Part shown: one piece after another, positions 13,257 through 19,485 of the stretch
How the letters are laid out: each line of letters starts with the position of its first letter
Numbering within the stretch: position 1 is the stretch's first letter
NCBI GenBank assembly: GCA_964348955.1
Contig: CAYGEN010000009.1
Coordinates: forward strand, 1-21,123
From: 2-01-FULL-51-21 sp964348955
GTDB taxonomy: Bacteria > Patescibacteriota > Minisyncoccia > Phycocordibacterales > 2-01-FULL-51-21
Length of the DNA stretch: 21,123 bases
Direction: 5' to 3'
Translations under genes and position numbers: made by a program
Notes under the pieces: generated by a model
What the model was told of the DNA's origin: nothing
The model's input: the letters and a program-made list of their open reading frames with translations, nothing else
Databases searched by the model: none

Positions 13257-13457
13257 TCAGGAATCACGATACGACATATGGAGGTCTCTGCAACCCTTCA
13301 GATGCCCTTGAAAGTCTTCAACCGAGCCAATGAAGAGCTCTCCGCAATGGTTGCAGATGTGCTCCTCCCGGTTAGGCGCCTCTATCAGCTTGCCATCTTT
13401 TACAACCAGTTGAAGATGCGGGGGGTGCTGACCCCTTGGTTTAGGTCTCTGTGGCAT
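13257..13457 (-). CDS. Small C2HC zinc-finger protein, 66 aa
   Basis: The protein begins with a Pro/Arg-rich tail (MPQRPKPRGQHPPH), then a possible strand-turn LQLVVKDGKLIEAP, then a zinc knuckle: Cys35 and Cys38 in CNHCGELF, His52 and Cys56 in GHLKGC, spacing C-x2-C-x13-H-x3-C. This is a classical C2HC finger layout and suggests nucleic-acid or protein binding; family not recognised. The ATG at 13457 is chosen because GGAGGACCGT precedes it, a textbook Shine-Dalgarno that lies inside an in-frame TTG extension. A hairpin terminator follows 27 bp after the stop. Confidence 0.7.
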   Translation of the reverse strand: MPQRPKPRGQHPPHLQLVVKDGKLIEAPNREEHICNHCGELFIGSVEDFQGHLKGCRDLHMSYRDS

Positions 13458-13498
13458 ACGGTCCTCCAAAGTGCACTTCAGACACTATAACCGATTTA

Positions 13499-13527
13499 AG
13501 TATATCTACCCTATAGCGACAAATAAA
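13499..13527 (-). promoter_or_regulatory. Candidate promoter of the zinc-finger gene
   Basis: Minus strand: -10 TATACT (13504-13499), 17-bp spacer, weak -35 TTTATT. A second possible -10, TATAGT, lies at 13489-13484. Either gives a leader shorter than 45 nt. Confidence 0.35.
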
Positions 13528-13563
13528 CTACCCGCAAAGCTATGTTTTGGGGGTAGTTTATTT
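13521..13563. terminator. Bidirectional terminator after the NMT1-like gene
   Basis: 13-bp perfect stem AAATAAACTACCC/GGGTAGTTTATTT, with an inner CAAA/TTTG pairing in the 17-nt loop. T-rich tails follow on both strands. It lies 64 bp past the stop of the minus-strand gene ending at 13627. The bases 13564-13626 hold nothing that I recognise. Confidence 0.65.
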
Positions 13564-13626
13564 TTGAGAACCGAAGGACGCCGGATGTCTGTAGCAGAGT
13601 CTCAGCCCTAAACGACACGGCCGAGG

Positions 13627-14655
13627 CTAGAGCTCGCCCGGCCTGATAACGGTCTCCGCAAGCGGCGTGTCGAGCGGCAAGAGGCCGATTTCTTTTGCCC
13701 GGGTGAGCACGCGCACAACGGCATCGTATTCGCGGTCATTCCAATCAGTGTAGAAAAACTTTCCCGCATTCGCGCGCAGGAGCTCAAGCGCCGCGTACGA
13801 TTGAATATTGTTTTTCTTTAAGAAAATCTGTAAATTCTGATTCGCCTCCTCGGTAGTTACGTCCGGCTGATTACGCATAAGCTTCGCGGTGTCAAGTGTT
13901 GCTTGGACAAACCGCTTCACCGTATCACGATTGTCTGCGCTTGAAAGCCAATCGGAATTCGCGGTATACACCAAGAAGGGATGTGTGAGTCCATTCTCTT
14001 TTTCTTCCCATAGCTGTTCTAAGTCGGCTATGCTGCGGAATTCCCCGCTGCCAAAGAGCGCGGCGGCAGTCGGATAAATAACCGTCGCGGCATCAACTTC
14101 GCCTGCCTCTAATAACGCAACCATGGACGGAATTGAACCGAATGAGAGTTTGAAATCAGTAGCTTGATTAATTCCAGCCGTATTGAGAATAATTGCCACA
14201 GAAGAGTATGCGGCCGTTACTTTTGGAAGCACGCCGACTCGTTTTCCTTTCAAATCATCAATGGTTTTTATCGTTGAATCGCTTCGAACTGCCAAGTAAT
14301 ATGCCATACGAACCGCCGGCGCAACCGCAATGACGGGGTGTCCTTGTGCCGCGGATAGCGCGACTGTAATCGGTGAAGCGAGCTGAAGCCCCTCAAATTT
14401 TTCTCCCCCCGTAATCTTATTTTCCAAATTACTTGGCGTATCTCTGACAAATTCTACCTCAATGCCGTTTTTCTTATCAATATCATGGTGCTTCATGACA
14501 TATCCAAAAATTTCACCCAGTCCGTCTACCGCAATTACGACGGTAATAGGCTTCAATTCGGGCGGCTTAACTTCGTATGTCGTGTAATAAAGCGCGGCGG
14601 CAACAACCAAAAGCGCAATAATGAGAACGGGTATGATGAATTGTTTTATGTGCAT
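13627..14655 (-). CDS. NMT1/SsuA-type ABC substrate-binding protein
   Basis: 342 aa. An N-terminal hydrophobic segment (about 5-25) acts as membrane anchor or uncleaved signal; there is no lipobox cysteine. The periplasmic-binding fold of the NMT1/OMP/SsuA group is indicated by ITVVIAVDGLGEIFGYVMKHHDIDKKNGIEVEFV (in pieces), TIDDLKGKRVGVLPKVTAAYSSV, and LLEAGEVDAATVIYPTAAAL. Relatives bind thiamine precursors, sulphonates, nitrate or bicarbonate; the ligand cannot be read from sequence here. No permease or ATPase lies nearby. It starts 26 bp after msrB on the same strand, without a Shine-Dalgarno, so msrB-SBP is probably an operon. Confidence 0.87.
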   Translation of the reverse strand: MHIKQFIIPVLIIALLVVAAALYYTTYEVKPPELKPITVVIAVDGLGEIFGYVMKHHDIDKKNGIEVEFVRDTPSNLENKITGGEKFEGLQLASPITVALSAAQGHPVIAVAPAVRMAYYLAVRSDSTIKTIDDLKGKRVGVLPKVTAAYSSVAIILNTAGINQATDFKLSFGSIPSMVALLEAGEVDAATVIYPTAAALFGSGEFRSIADLEQLWEEKENGLTHPFLVYTANSDWLSSADNRDTVKRFVQATLDTAKLMRNQPDVTTEEANQNLQIFLKKNNIQSYAALELLRANAGKFFYTDWNDREYDAVVRVLTRAKEIGLLPLDTPLAETVIRPGEL

Positions 14656-14681
14656 AGATATACTATTATTCTACGCTTACG

Positions 14682-15149
14682 CTATTCTGATAATTTTTTT
14701 CCCGATGACGGTGCGGTGCTTCCCTTGTCAAAGGAAAGGGCGCAAGAATTGATGCAGTATCGCTTCCCGCTTGCCGCCTTTCCGTCAGGCATCGCACTCG
14801 GTCCGTCGTCAAAAACATGCCCCAAGTGACTGCCACAGCGAGGACACACCACCTCGATGCGCTCTATACCAAGACTTGTATCTGACAAAGTAGCAATACT
14901 TCCCGACCGGCTGGGGTTGGTGAAACTCGGCCAGCCGGTTCCGGAATCGTACTTGGCATCTGAAGAAAAAAGTTCGGCGCCGCACGCGGCGCACCGATAT
15001 ATGCCCGATTCCTTGTGCGGGTAATACTTTCCGGAAAATGCCGGTTCAGTTCCTCTTTCACGCATGACATGGTATTGCGCTTGTGTGAGCATATCGCGCC
15101 ATTTTTCCTCCTGTTTCAAATCCTTTTCGTCAGCCATGCCTTTTCCCAT
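14682..15149 (-). CDS. msrB: Peptide methionine (R)-S-oxide reductase MsrB
   Basis: 155 aa from the ATG at 15149; in-frame starts further upstream would cross a -10 box. MsrB reduces methionine-R-sulphoxide in proteins. Structural zinc cysteines are at 53/56 (CAAC) and 102/105 (CPRC); the substrate region is SGTGWPSFTNP, the histidines are in GSHLGHVFDDG, and the catalytic Cys132 is in RYCINS. The next residues read CALSF, so an additional Cys136 follows four residues later, where family members usually have a non-cysteine. First of two genes, followed by the NMT1-like binding protein. No MsrA is present in the window. Confidence 0.95.
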   Translation of the reverse strand: MGKGMADEKDLKQEEKWRDMLTQAQYHVMRERGTEPAFSGKYYPHKESGIYRCAACGAELFSSDAKYDSGTGWPSFTNPSRSGSIATLSDTSLGIERIEVVCPRCGSHLGHVFDDGPSAMPDGKAASGKRYCINSCALSFDKGSTAPSSGKKLSE

Positions 15150-15154
15150 AACCA

Positions 15155-15160
15155 ATTGTA
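15155..15160 (-). promoter_or_regulatory. Leaderless-type -10 of msrB
   Basis: TACAAT on the minus strand, 5 bp before the ATG at 15149, so the predicted start is at or next to the A of the ATG. The -35 is weak. If transcription starts later, the second Met (15137) would be the start. Confidence 0.45.
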
Positions 15161-15319
15161 GCGCGGACGGTACCATACCGCGAACGCGGCGTGTGGATGA
15201 CACAATTCAGAAATATGATTTTTGCGCCACGTAGGTATTATTTTGTCTTGCGACACTGGCCAGGCGGCGCACGAGGATATATTTTTCCGGTTCGCCGCAT
15301 TCCTTTCTTTCCTTCTTTC

Positions 15320-15348
15320 TTTTCAAAAAAAGGCCTTTCTGCTACAGT
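15320..15348 (+). promoter_or_regulatory. Promoter of the Trx-dsbB operon
   Basis: TTTTCA (15320-15325), 17-bp spacer, TACAGT (15343-15348) preceded by TGC. Leader about 20 nt without a Shine-Dalgarno. A pyrimidine-rich tract (TTCTTTCCTTCTTTC) lies just upstream. Confidence 0.45.
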
Positions 15349-15374
15349 AAGTCCAGTCGTAATTATTTTCACCA

Positions 15375-15755
15375 ATGAATAAATCAACACTCGTGACTCT
15401 CGGTATCGTGGGCATTGTCGTGGCGGGGCTTCTTGTGTATGGATTTAAATCCGCCGAAACGCCGGGAAAATTGGACGCGCTTGCGCAATGCGTCAAAGAC
15501 CGCGGCGCCATTTTCTACGGCGCGTTCTGGTGCCCGCACTGCCAGGCGCAAAAAGCATTATTCGACAAGTCGGAAAAACTCTTGCCTTATGTAGAATGTT
15601 CAACTCCTGATGGCAAAGGTCAGAAACAAAATTGCACGGACGCGGGCGTTACGGGCTATCCGACATGGGTATTCGCTGACGGTAGCCGCCTTGTTGGTAA
15701 CGTGAGTCTTGTTGACCTCGCCGCGAAGACAAGCTGTGCTCTGCCGACCGAGTAG
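15375..15755 (+). CDS. Membrane-anchored thioredoxin-like protein (CPHC)
   Basis: 126 aa. One N-terminal TM segment (about 5-24) and then a compact thioredoxin-fold domain with FWCPHCQAQK, redox cysteines 53 and 56, and the cis-Pro loop GYPTWVF (Pro96). CPHC is the DsbA-type active site, and the domain resembles the one fused to or paired with VKOR/DsbB oxidases in many bacteria. Three further cysteines (39, 75, 87) and one near the end are unusual for so small a domain. It is 4 bp upstream of dsbB, so I infer that it is the thiol oxidant that DsbB recharges. Confidence 0.88.
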   Translation: MNKSTLVTLGIVGIVVAGLLVYGFKSAETPGKLDALAQCVKDRGAIFYGAFWCPHCQAQKALFDKSEKLLPYVECSTPDGKGQKQNCTDAGVTGYPTWVFADGSRLVGNVSLVDLAAKTSCALPTE

Positions 15756-15759
15756 CCAC

Positions 15760-16323
15760 ATGTCCTCTTTTATGCAAAATATGAACGTTGCGCTTGCGCT
15801 CGGCGCAATTTTCGCTCAAGCGGCAACGATTTTTCTTCTCGCGACATATTTCCTGCGGAGAAAGATTCCGTTCTTTGCGACCGTTTCCTGCGGCATAAAC
15901 ACATGGGGCACCGCGCTCGCCTTTCTCGTAACACTTGCCGGAGTACTCGGGAGTCTCTACTATTCCGAGGTGCTCGGTTTTGTGCCATGCGGCTTGTGCT
16001 GGGTTCAGCGCATTTTTTTGTATCCGCAAGTTATACTTCTCGCACTCGCGCTGTGGAGACAAGAGGGTCGCCTCATTGCCGACTATTCTTTTGCCCTTTC
16101 AGTAGCAGGCGGCGCAGTTGCACTCTACCAGCATTTCATCCAGATGGGCGGCTCCTCATTTTTGCCCTGCAGGGCGGTAGCCCAAGGAGCAGATTGTGCG
16201 CAGCGCATCTTGTTTGAATTCGGCTACATCACCTTCCCGCTTGTTGCGTTTAGCGGCTTTCTTTTCATTGCCGTCCTTATGCTTTTCCTCCGAAGCTCCG
16301 AACTCGTCTCAAAGGCCGCGTAG
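15760..16323 (+). CDS. dsbB: Disulphide bond formation protein DsbB/BdbC
   Basis: 187 aa, four TM segments (about 9-31, 50-68, 82-99, 108-127 or beyond) and a final TM helix near 158-178. DsbB passes electrons from the periplasmic thiol oxidase to quinone. The first cysteine pair is in PCGLCWVQRI (77/80), the second in LPCRAVAQGADC (137/146); both loops are extracytoplasmic. PCxLCWxQRI is the BdbC-type signature. Start at 15760, 4 bp after the Trx stop, is preferred to an upstream overlapping start. Electron acceptor is unknown; CPR bacteria often lack a respiratory chain. Confidence 0.93.
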   Translation: MSSFMQNMNVALALGAIFAQAATIFLLATYFLRRKIPFFATVSCGINTWGTALAFLVTLAGVLGSLYYSEVLGFVPCGLCWVQRIFLYPQVILLALALWRQEGRLIADYSFALSVAGGAVALYQHFIQMGGSSFLPCRAVAQGADCAQRILFEFGYITFPLVAFSGFLFIAVLMLFLRSSELVSKAA

Positions 16324-16348
16324 ACATTCACAGAATGTTCGTAAAGAA

Positions 16349-16389
16349 GCACACCTAAAAACTCCCCGAAAGGGAGTTTTTAGGTGTGC
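16349..16389. terminator. Bidirectional terminator between dsbB and the cupin gene
   Basis: 18-bp perfect stem (16349-16366 with 16372-16389) around a 5-nt CGAAA loop, with CTCCC/GGGAG flanked by A and T runs. It serves the convergent genes dsbB (plus) and cupin (minus). A smaller ACATTC/GAATGT repeat lies at 16324-16338. Confidence 0.8.
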
Positions 16390-16426
16390 GACCGAAGCGT
16401 GTTTAAGGTCGTATGTTGATGAGAAT

Positions 16427-16822
16427 CTAGACCTGCGCCTGACCAAATTCCTCATCCTGCATATCCGCATCGGCGTCCGCTTTTGTGGTATGCACGCGCC
16501 CGTCAATATGGTTAGGCGGCGCGTAGACGGTATAAATCTTCAGAGGCTCCGAGCCGGTATTGATAACATTATGCCGAGTACCTGGCGTAACTACCACCGC
16601 GTCGCCTGCAACAATCGTCTGTTTCCTCCCGTCTAGAATAGCGGTGCCAGAGCCGCTCATAAAAAAGAGTGTTTGCTCTACATGCTCGTGCACCTCTTCG
16701 CCGACTTCGCCGCCAGGCATTATGTGCATCACCACAAGCTGGCTTTTTGCGCCCGTAAAGAGCACGGCGCGGAAATTCTCATTCTGCTTTGTTTCCTCAA
16801 GAATATGCGCATGGTATGACAT
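16427..16822 (-). CDS. Cupin-domain protein
   Basis: 131 aa. A single beta-barrel cupin with motif 1 visible as GGEVGEEVHEHVEQTLFFMSGSG (in pieces, His45, His47 and Glu49) and motif 2 as PGTRHNVINTG (His84), so a 3-His/1-Glu metal site is likely. The tail after residue 112 is acidic (ADADADMQDEEF). Family members include isomerases, oxygenases and sensors of sugars; nothing nearby identifies the substrate. Preceded by a good promoter that predicts a leaderless mRNA. Confidence 0.9.
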   Translation of the reverse strand: MSYHAHILEETKQNENFRAVLFTGAKSQLVVMHIMPGGEVGEEVHEHVEQTLFFMSGSGTAILDGRKQTIVAGDAVVVTPGTRHNVINTGSEPLKIYTVYAPPNHIDGRVHTTKADADADMQDEEFGQAQV

Positions 16823-16830
16823 ATGTATAT

Positions 16831-16859
16831 AGTGTACTATCGCGAGAACGTCGTCGCAA
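16831..16859 (-). promoter_or_regulatory. Leaderless-type promoter of the cupin gene
   Basis: Minus strand: TTGCGA (16859-16854), 17-bp spacer, TACACT (16836-16831). The ATG at 16822 follows 8 bp after the -10, so the leader is about 2 nt. Confidence 0.55.
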
Positions 16860-16870
16860 TTACCGGTACC

Positions 16871-17539
16871 CTACTTCTCTTTGTCGACCGCGCTCTTGGC
16901 AAGCTGGGGCAGTGCCGCCTCTATGTCCTCGGCGCTCTGGAAACCGTAATACACTTCTTCATCGAGCACGAGCGCAGGCAGTTCACCACTCAACTTATTA
17001 ATGGCGGCGAGTGTCTTCAGCGCGGAGAGGTCCAGATGATAATTAAACGAGTAGACGCGGAGTTGGTCGTACTTTCCGCGCAACGCCGAGAGGACGTACC
17101 CTTCTTTAATACAATCATCGCAATCGCCCTCATTTGAATAAAAATAGAGAATGAATACGGGTTTGAGGCCACACTTTAGGGCTATGCGCTTCATCAAAAG
17201 ATAATCCTTGATTTCAAGAAGTGAATACTGCTTCTGCAAAAGCTGTACCTGCGGGTTGTCCAAGCCGAGCGATTCCTCCGCCGCGGTAAGCTTGCTCGCG
17301 AGGAAATTGAGCTCCGTTGAAAGAGTCGTTCCTTCAGTTACGCCCGCGCAGGATATACCCTGAAGAAGGTCAAACTGCGTTTCAAGGGAAAGCGTGTCAA
17401 TCGCGATTTTATCTTGAATGGCTTGTATTTGGGACAACCGCTGGTTGTTGAAATAATTGCTGAGCGCAATAGCGGTGGCAAAAATAAATGCCGTAATAAC
17501 AAACGCAAGAAGATATTTTTTCCCGCTGCCTGATTTCAT
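16871..17539 (-). CDS. Membrane-anchored thioredoxin-like protein (CDDC)
   Basis: 222 aa from the ATG at 17539 (a TTG at 17545 is the alternative). An N-terminal TM segment (about 9-27) is followed by a helical region of about 90 residues, probably coiled-coil (FLASKLTAAEESLG...QLLQKQYSLLEIKDYLLMKR), and a thioredoxin-fold domain: VFILYFYSNEGDCDDCIKEG with Cys140/Cys143, VYSFNYHLDLSALKTL, and the cis-Pro loop GELPALVLDEEVYYGF. It follows the glycosyltransferase by 14 bp on the same strand. A role in extracytoplasmic redox is inferred from topology and CxxC; it is unlike the CPHC protein in size and active site. Confidence 0.82.
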   Translation of the reverse strand: MKSGSGKKYLLAFVITAFIFATAIALSNYFNNQRLSQIQAIQDKIAIDTLSLETQFDLLQGISCAGVTEGTTLSTELNFLASKLTAAEESLGLDNPQVQLLQKQYSLLEIKDYLLMKRIALKCGLKPVFILYFYSNEGDCDDCIKEGYVLSALRGKYDQLRVYSFNYHLDLSALKTLAAINKLSGELPALVLDEEVYYGFQSAEDIEAALPQLAKSAVDKEK

Positions 17540-17553
17540 CTTCAAGTTCTACA

Positions 17554-18798
17554 TTATTTCCAAGCGCTCTGGCGAGAAAATGCCGTATTGTATACCGCCT
17601 TCGCGAGCCAGAGCGGCGCGATAAAGCCGTAGAAAAAAAGGTAGAGGAGCGTACCGCGCGAAAAAAGAGCGTCATTAACCATCCATTTGCCGATGGAAAG
17701 AAGCGCGACCGTAAGTGCTAAAAGTATGACTATCAGAAACGTGGACGACTCTGCGGTCAGGAAAAACAAATCAAACTGCGGTGCCGTGGAAAAGGTGTTT
17801 GCCAATCCCACGGTTTGCACCTGGAGCGCCTTCTCCAAAAAATAGGTAACCATGTTGAAAAGTATGTAGAAAGCAAAATAGATGCTGCCAAATATGGATA
17901 TAACCGCTACGGGCAAAACGAAAAAACCGAGGTTGCCGTGTGCGCGCTTCAAGAATAACGCGCGATAGTCTATGCTATTTTGCAAAAAACCCTGCACCCA
18001 GCGCACGCGCTGGCGCAAAAGTACGGGAAGCGTCGCGGGAACGACGGTTGAAACAAGCGCGGCTGGCGTATTTTCAATTTTCATGCGGTGTGTTTGCATA
18101 CGAAGCGCCATTTCCATATCTTCCGTTTTATGTGCATCGCGGAACAGGCCGATTTTTTTGAACACTTCCGCGCGATAGATTGAAAAAGGTCCCGGCGTCA
18201 CAAACAGAGCGTCGAGTGCGCAGAACATTTTTCTATAAAAAATACTCAAGTGGTATTCCGCCTGCTGCATGTGCTGAAGCAAGGTGCGCGGCTCATGAAC
18301 GGTAATCGCGGGCGTTACCGCCATAACTTCGGGCGAGGCGAAGTAGCGCACGAGCTCCTGAAGCGCCTCCGGCGCGACAAATGAGTCGGCGTCCAGTCCG
18401 CCGATAAGCTCGGTGTCCGCACGCATGATGCCGAAATTTAGCGCGGATGCCTTCCCACCATTTTGTTTCGTGAATACCGACACCTCCCCGTGCTTCGTAA
18501 ATTGAAGCGCCTTCTCATAGGTAGTATCGGTACTGCCGTCGTCAACAACCATAATGTGCAGTTTCTCCCGCGGATAGCGGAGCCCGATGAGCGATTGAAT
18601 GGTTTGCGTGATTGTTTTTTCCTCGTTGTAGCACGGAACGATAATAGTCACCGAAGGATAGGAAGCTGGTGAAGACGGACGCGCGTCCTTGCGATTCACG
18701 CGCCCGCGCTCTTCAAGATACGTAATGAGCAAAAAAACCTCAAAGTAAAGTGAGGTAAACAAAAAAAGATAGACACCGATATTCAACGCGCTCACCAT
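17554..18798 (-). CDS. Processive family-2 glycosyltransferase (PgaC/cellulose synthase-like)
   Basis: 414 aa from the ATG at 18798; a TTG 9 bp upstream is possible. Layout: one TM segment (about 6-27), the GT-A domain with TIIVPCYNEE, VVDDGSTD (87 on), GGLDADS (DxD), KTEDMEMALRM, and the processive signature QRVRWVQG, then three or so C-terminal TM helices. This is the layout of membrane synthases that polymerise UDP-sugars (poly-GlcNAc, hyaluronan, cellulose) and export the chain. The product cannot be told from sequence. Co-transcribed with the CDDC thioredoxin-like gene. The 200 bp upstream lack a clear promoter. Confidence 0.92.
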   Translation of the reverse strand: MVSALNIGVYLFLFTSLYFEVFLLITYLEERGRVNRKDARPSSPASYPSVTIIVPCYNEEKTITQTIQSLIGLRYPREKLHIMVVDDGSTDTTYEKALQFTKHGEVSVFTKQNGGKASALNFGIMRADTELIGGLDADSFVAPEALQELVRYFASPEVMAVTPAITVHEPRTLLQHMQQAEYHLSIFYRKMFCALDALFVTPGPFSIYRAEVFKKIGLFRDAHKTEDMEMALRMQTHRMKIENTPAALVSTVVPATLPVLLRQRVRWVQGFLQNSIDYRALFLKRAHGNLGFFVLPVAVISIFGSIYFAFYILFNMVTYFLEKALQVQTVGLANTFSTAPQFDLFFLTAESSTFLIVILLALTVALLSIGKWMVNDALFSRGTLLYLFFYGFIAPLWLAKAVYNTAFSRQSAWK

Positions 18799-18807
18799 GC
18801 TTGTCAA

Positions 18808-19019
18808 AGTAATGGAAAATTATTTTGTAAAGAGAATTAACTTTTTGATTCGCTATTCTCCCCCGTTGTAGCTCATAGCTACGGTCTATGGCGACGCGGG
18901 CGCGCTCGTGAGTAAATGCATTCCTACGCGCTCCTCTGGCCGGGCAGGACACTCGTCGACTCGTCGAAAAAATTCCGAAGCAAGCCAAATTTTAGCATAG
19001 TTTAGGACGACAGACAAGG
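18808..19019. other. Intergenic stretch without supported gene
   Basis: About 210 bp between the glycosyltransferase and the 83-aa gene. A minus-strand open frame ending inside the glycosyltransferase covers part of it (fragment HERARVAIDRSYELQRGR), but it has no ribosome site or stop before the neighbouring gene. I see no strong hairpin. Confidence 0.4.
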
Positions 19020-19022
19020 GTG

Positions 19023-19051
19023 TTGGCATTTTCAAGCGGTTTCGTTATACT
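19023..19051 (+). promoter_or_regulatory. Promoter of the 83-aa gene
   Basis: TTGGCA (19023-19028), 17-bp spacer, TATACT (19046-19051). Predicted start near 19058, about 34 nt before the ATG at 19092. Confidence 0.75.
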
Positions 19052-19091
19052 ATTCGGCAGATCTCTCCAGTCGAGAAGAGAGGGGAAAGGC

Positions 19092-19343
19092 ATGGTAGAT
19101 GTGAATCACGTGTTTCAGCCTGACGACATGGTTGTCTGGCGTGAGCAGAGCTCTCCGCATGGAAGAGAGGTGATTGAAAAACTGAAGCGTGAGTACGGAA
19201 ACGGACCGTTCCGTGTCTATGCCACCAAACGCTCAACGGACCCGAGCCATTCACAAAAAATCACGGTCTGTCTCAAGAAAAAGTGGGAAGACGTGGAACT
19301 GATTTCTTTCCCTGACATATGTTTCCGTCATCTTGTGCACTGA
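19092..19343 (+). CDS. Small orphan protein, 83 aa
   Basis: Family not named. The protein has FQPDDMVVWREQ, a helix HGREVIEKLKREYGNGPFRVY and a strand-rich end (KITVCLKKKWEDVELISF). The order 'YGxGPFRV...SQKITV' resembles small beta-fold proteins that I recall from Parcubacteria genomes, without known function. The ATG at 19092 is preferred over an open frame starting at 19020 because GAGAGGGGAAAGGC precedes it and because the promoter's predicted start lies at about 19058. The TGA stop is immediately followed by a terminator hairpin. No signal peptide or TM. Confidence 0.72.
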   Translation: MVDVNHVFQPDDMVVWREQSSPHGREVIEKLKREYGNGPFRVYATKRSTDPSHSQKITVCLKKKWEDVELISFPDICFRHLVH

Positions 19344-19366
19344 CCCCCGCGGCTCCGCCGCGGGGG
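19344..19366 (+). terminator. Terminator of the 83-aa gene
   Basis: 10-bp perfect stem CCCCCGCGGC/GCCGCGGGGG with loop TCC, starting on the base after the stop codon and followed by ATTTCATTTTG. The stretch 19367-19485 then holds only a duplicated CCCGTTAC (19474-19481 and 19482-19489) at the typA end. Confidence 0.8.
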
Positions 19367-19485
19367 ATTTCATTTTGAATCAGAAGCGCCCCCGGTGCAA
19401 GAGCCAAGCCGTCATTCTTTTACCGCACAATGTTAAACACCGCGCGCCCAACATTCCGCGGCTGTGGCGCCATCCCGTTACCCCG

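Noticed and set aside
15191..15382. 63-codon plus-strand frame before the Trx gene
   Set aside because: It runs through the promoter region and a pyrimidine tract, has no ribosome site, and overlaps the Trx start.
18740..18988. 82-codon minus-strand frame upstream of the glycosyltransferase
   Set aside because: It overlaps the glycosyltransferase start by 59 bp and lacks a ribosome site or terminator; the fragment HERARVAIDRSYELQRGR is intriguing but I cannot support a gene.
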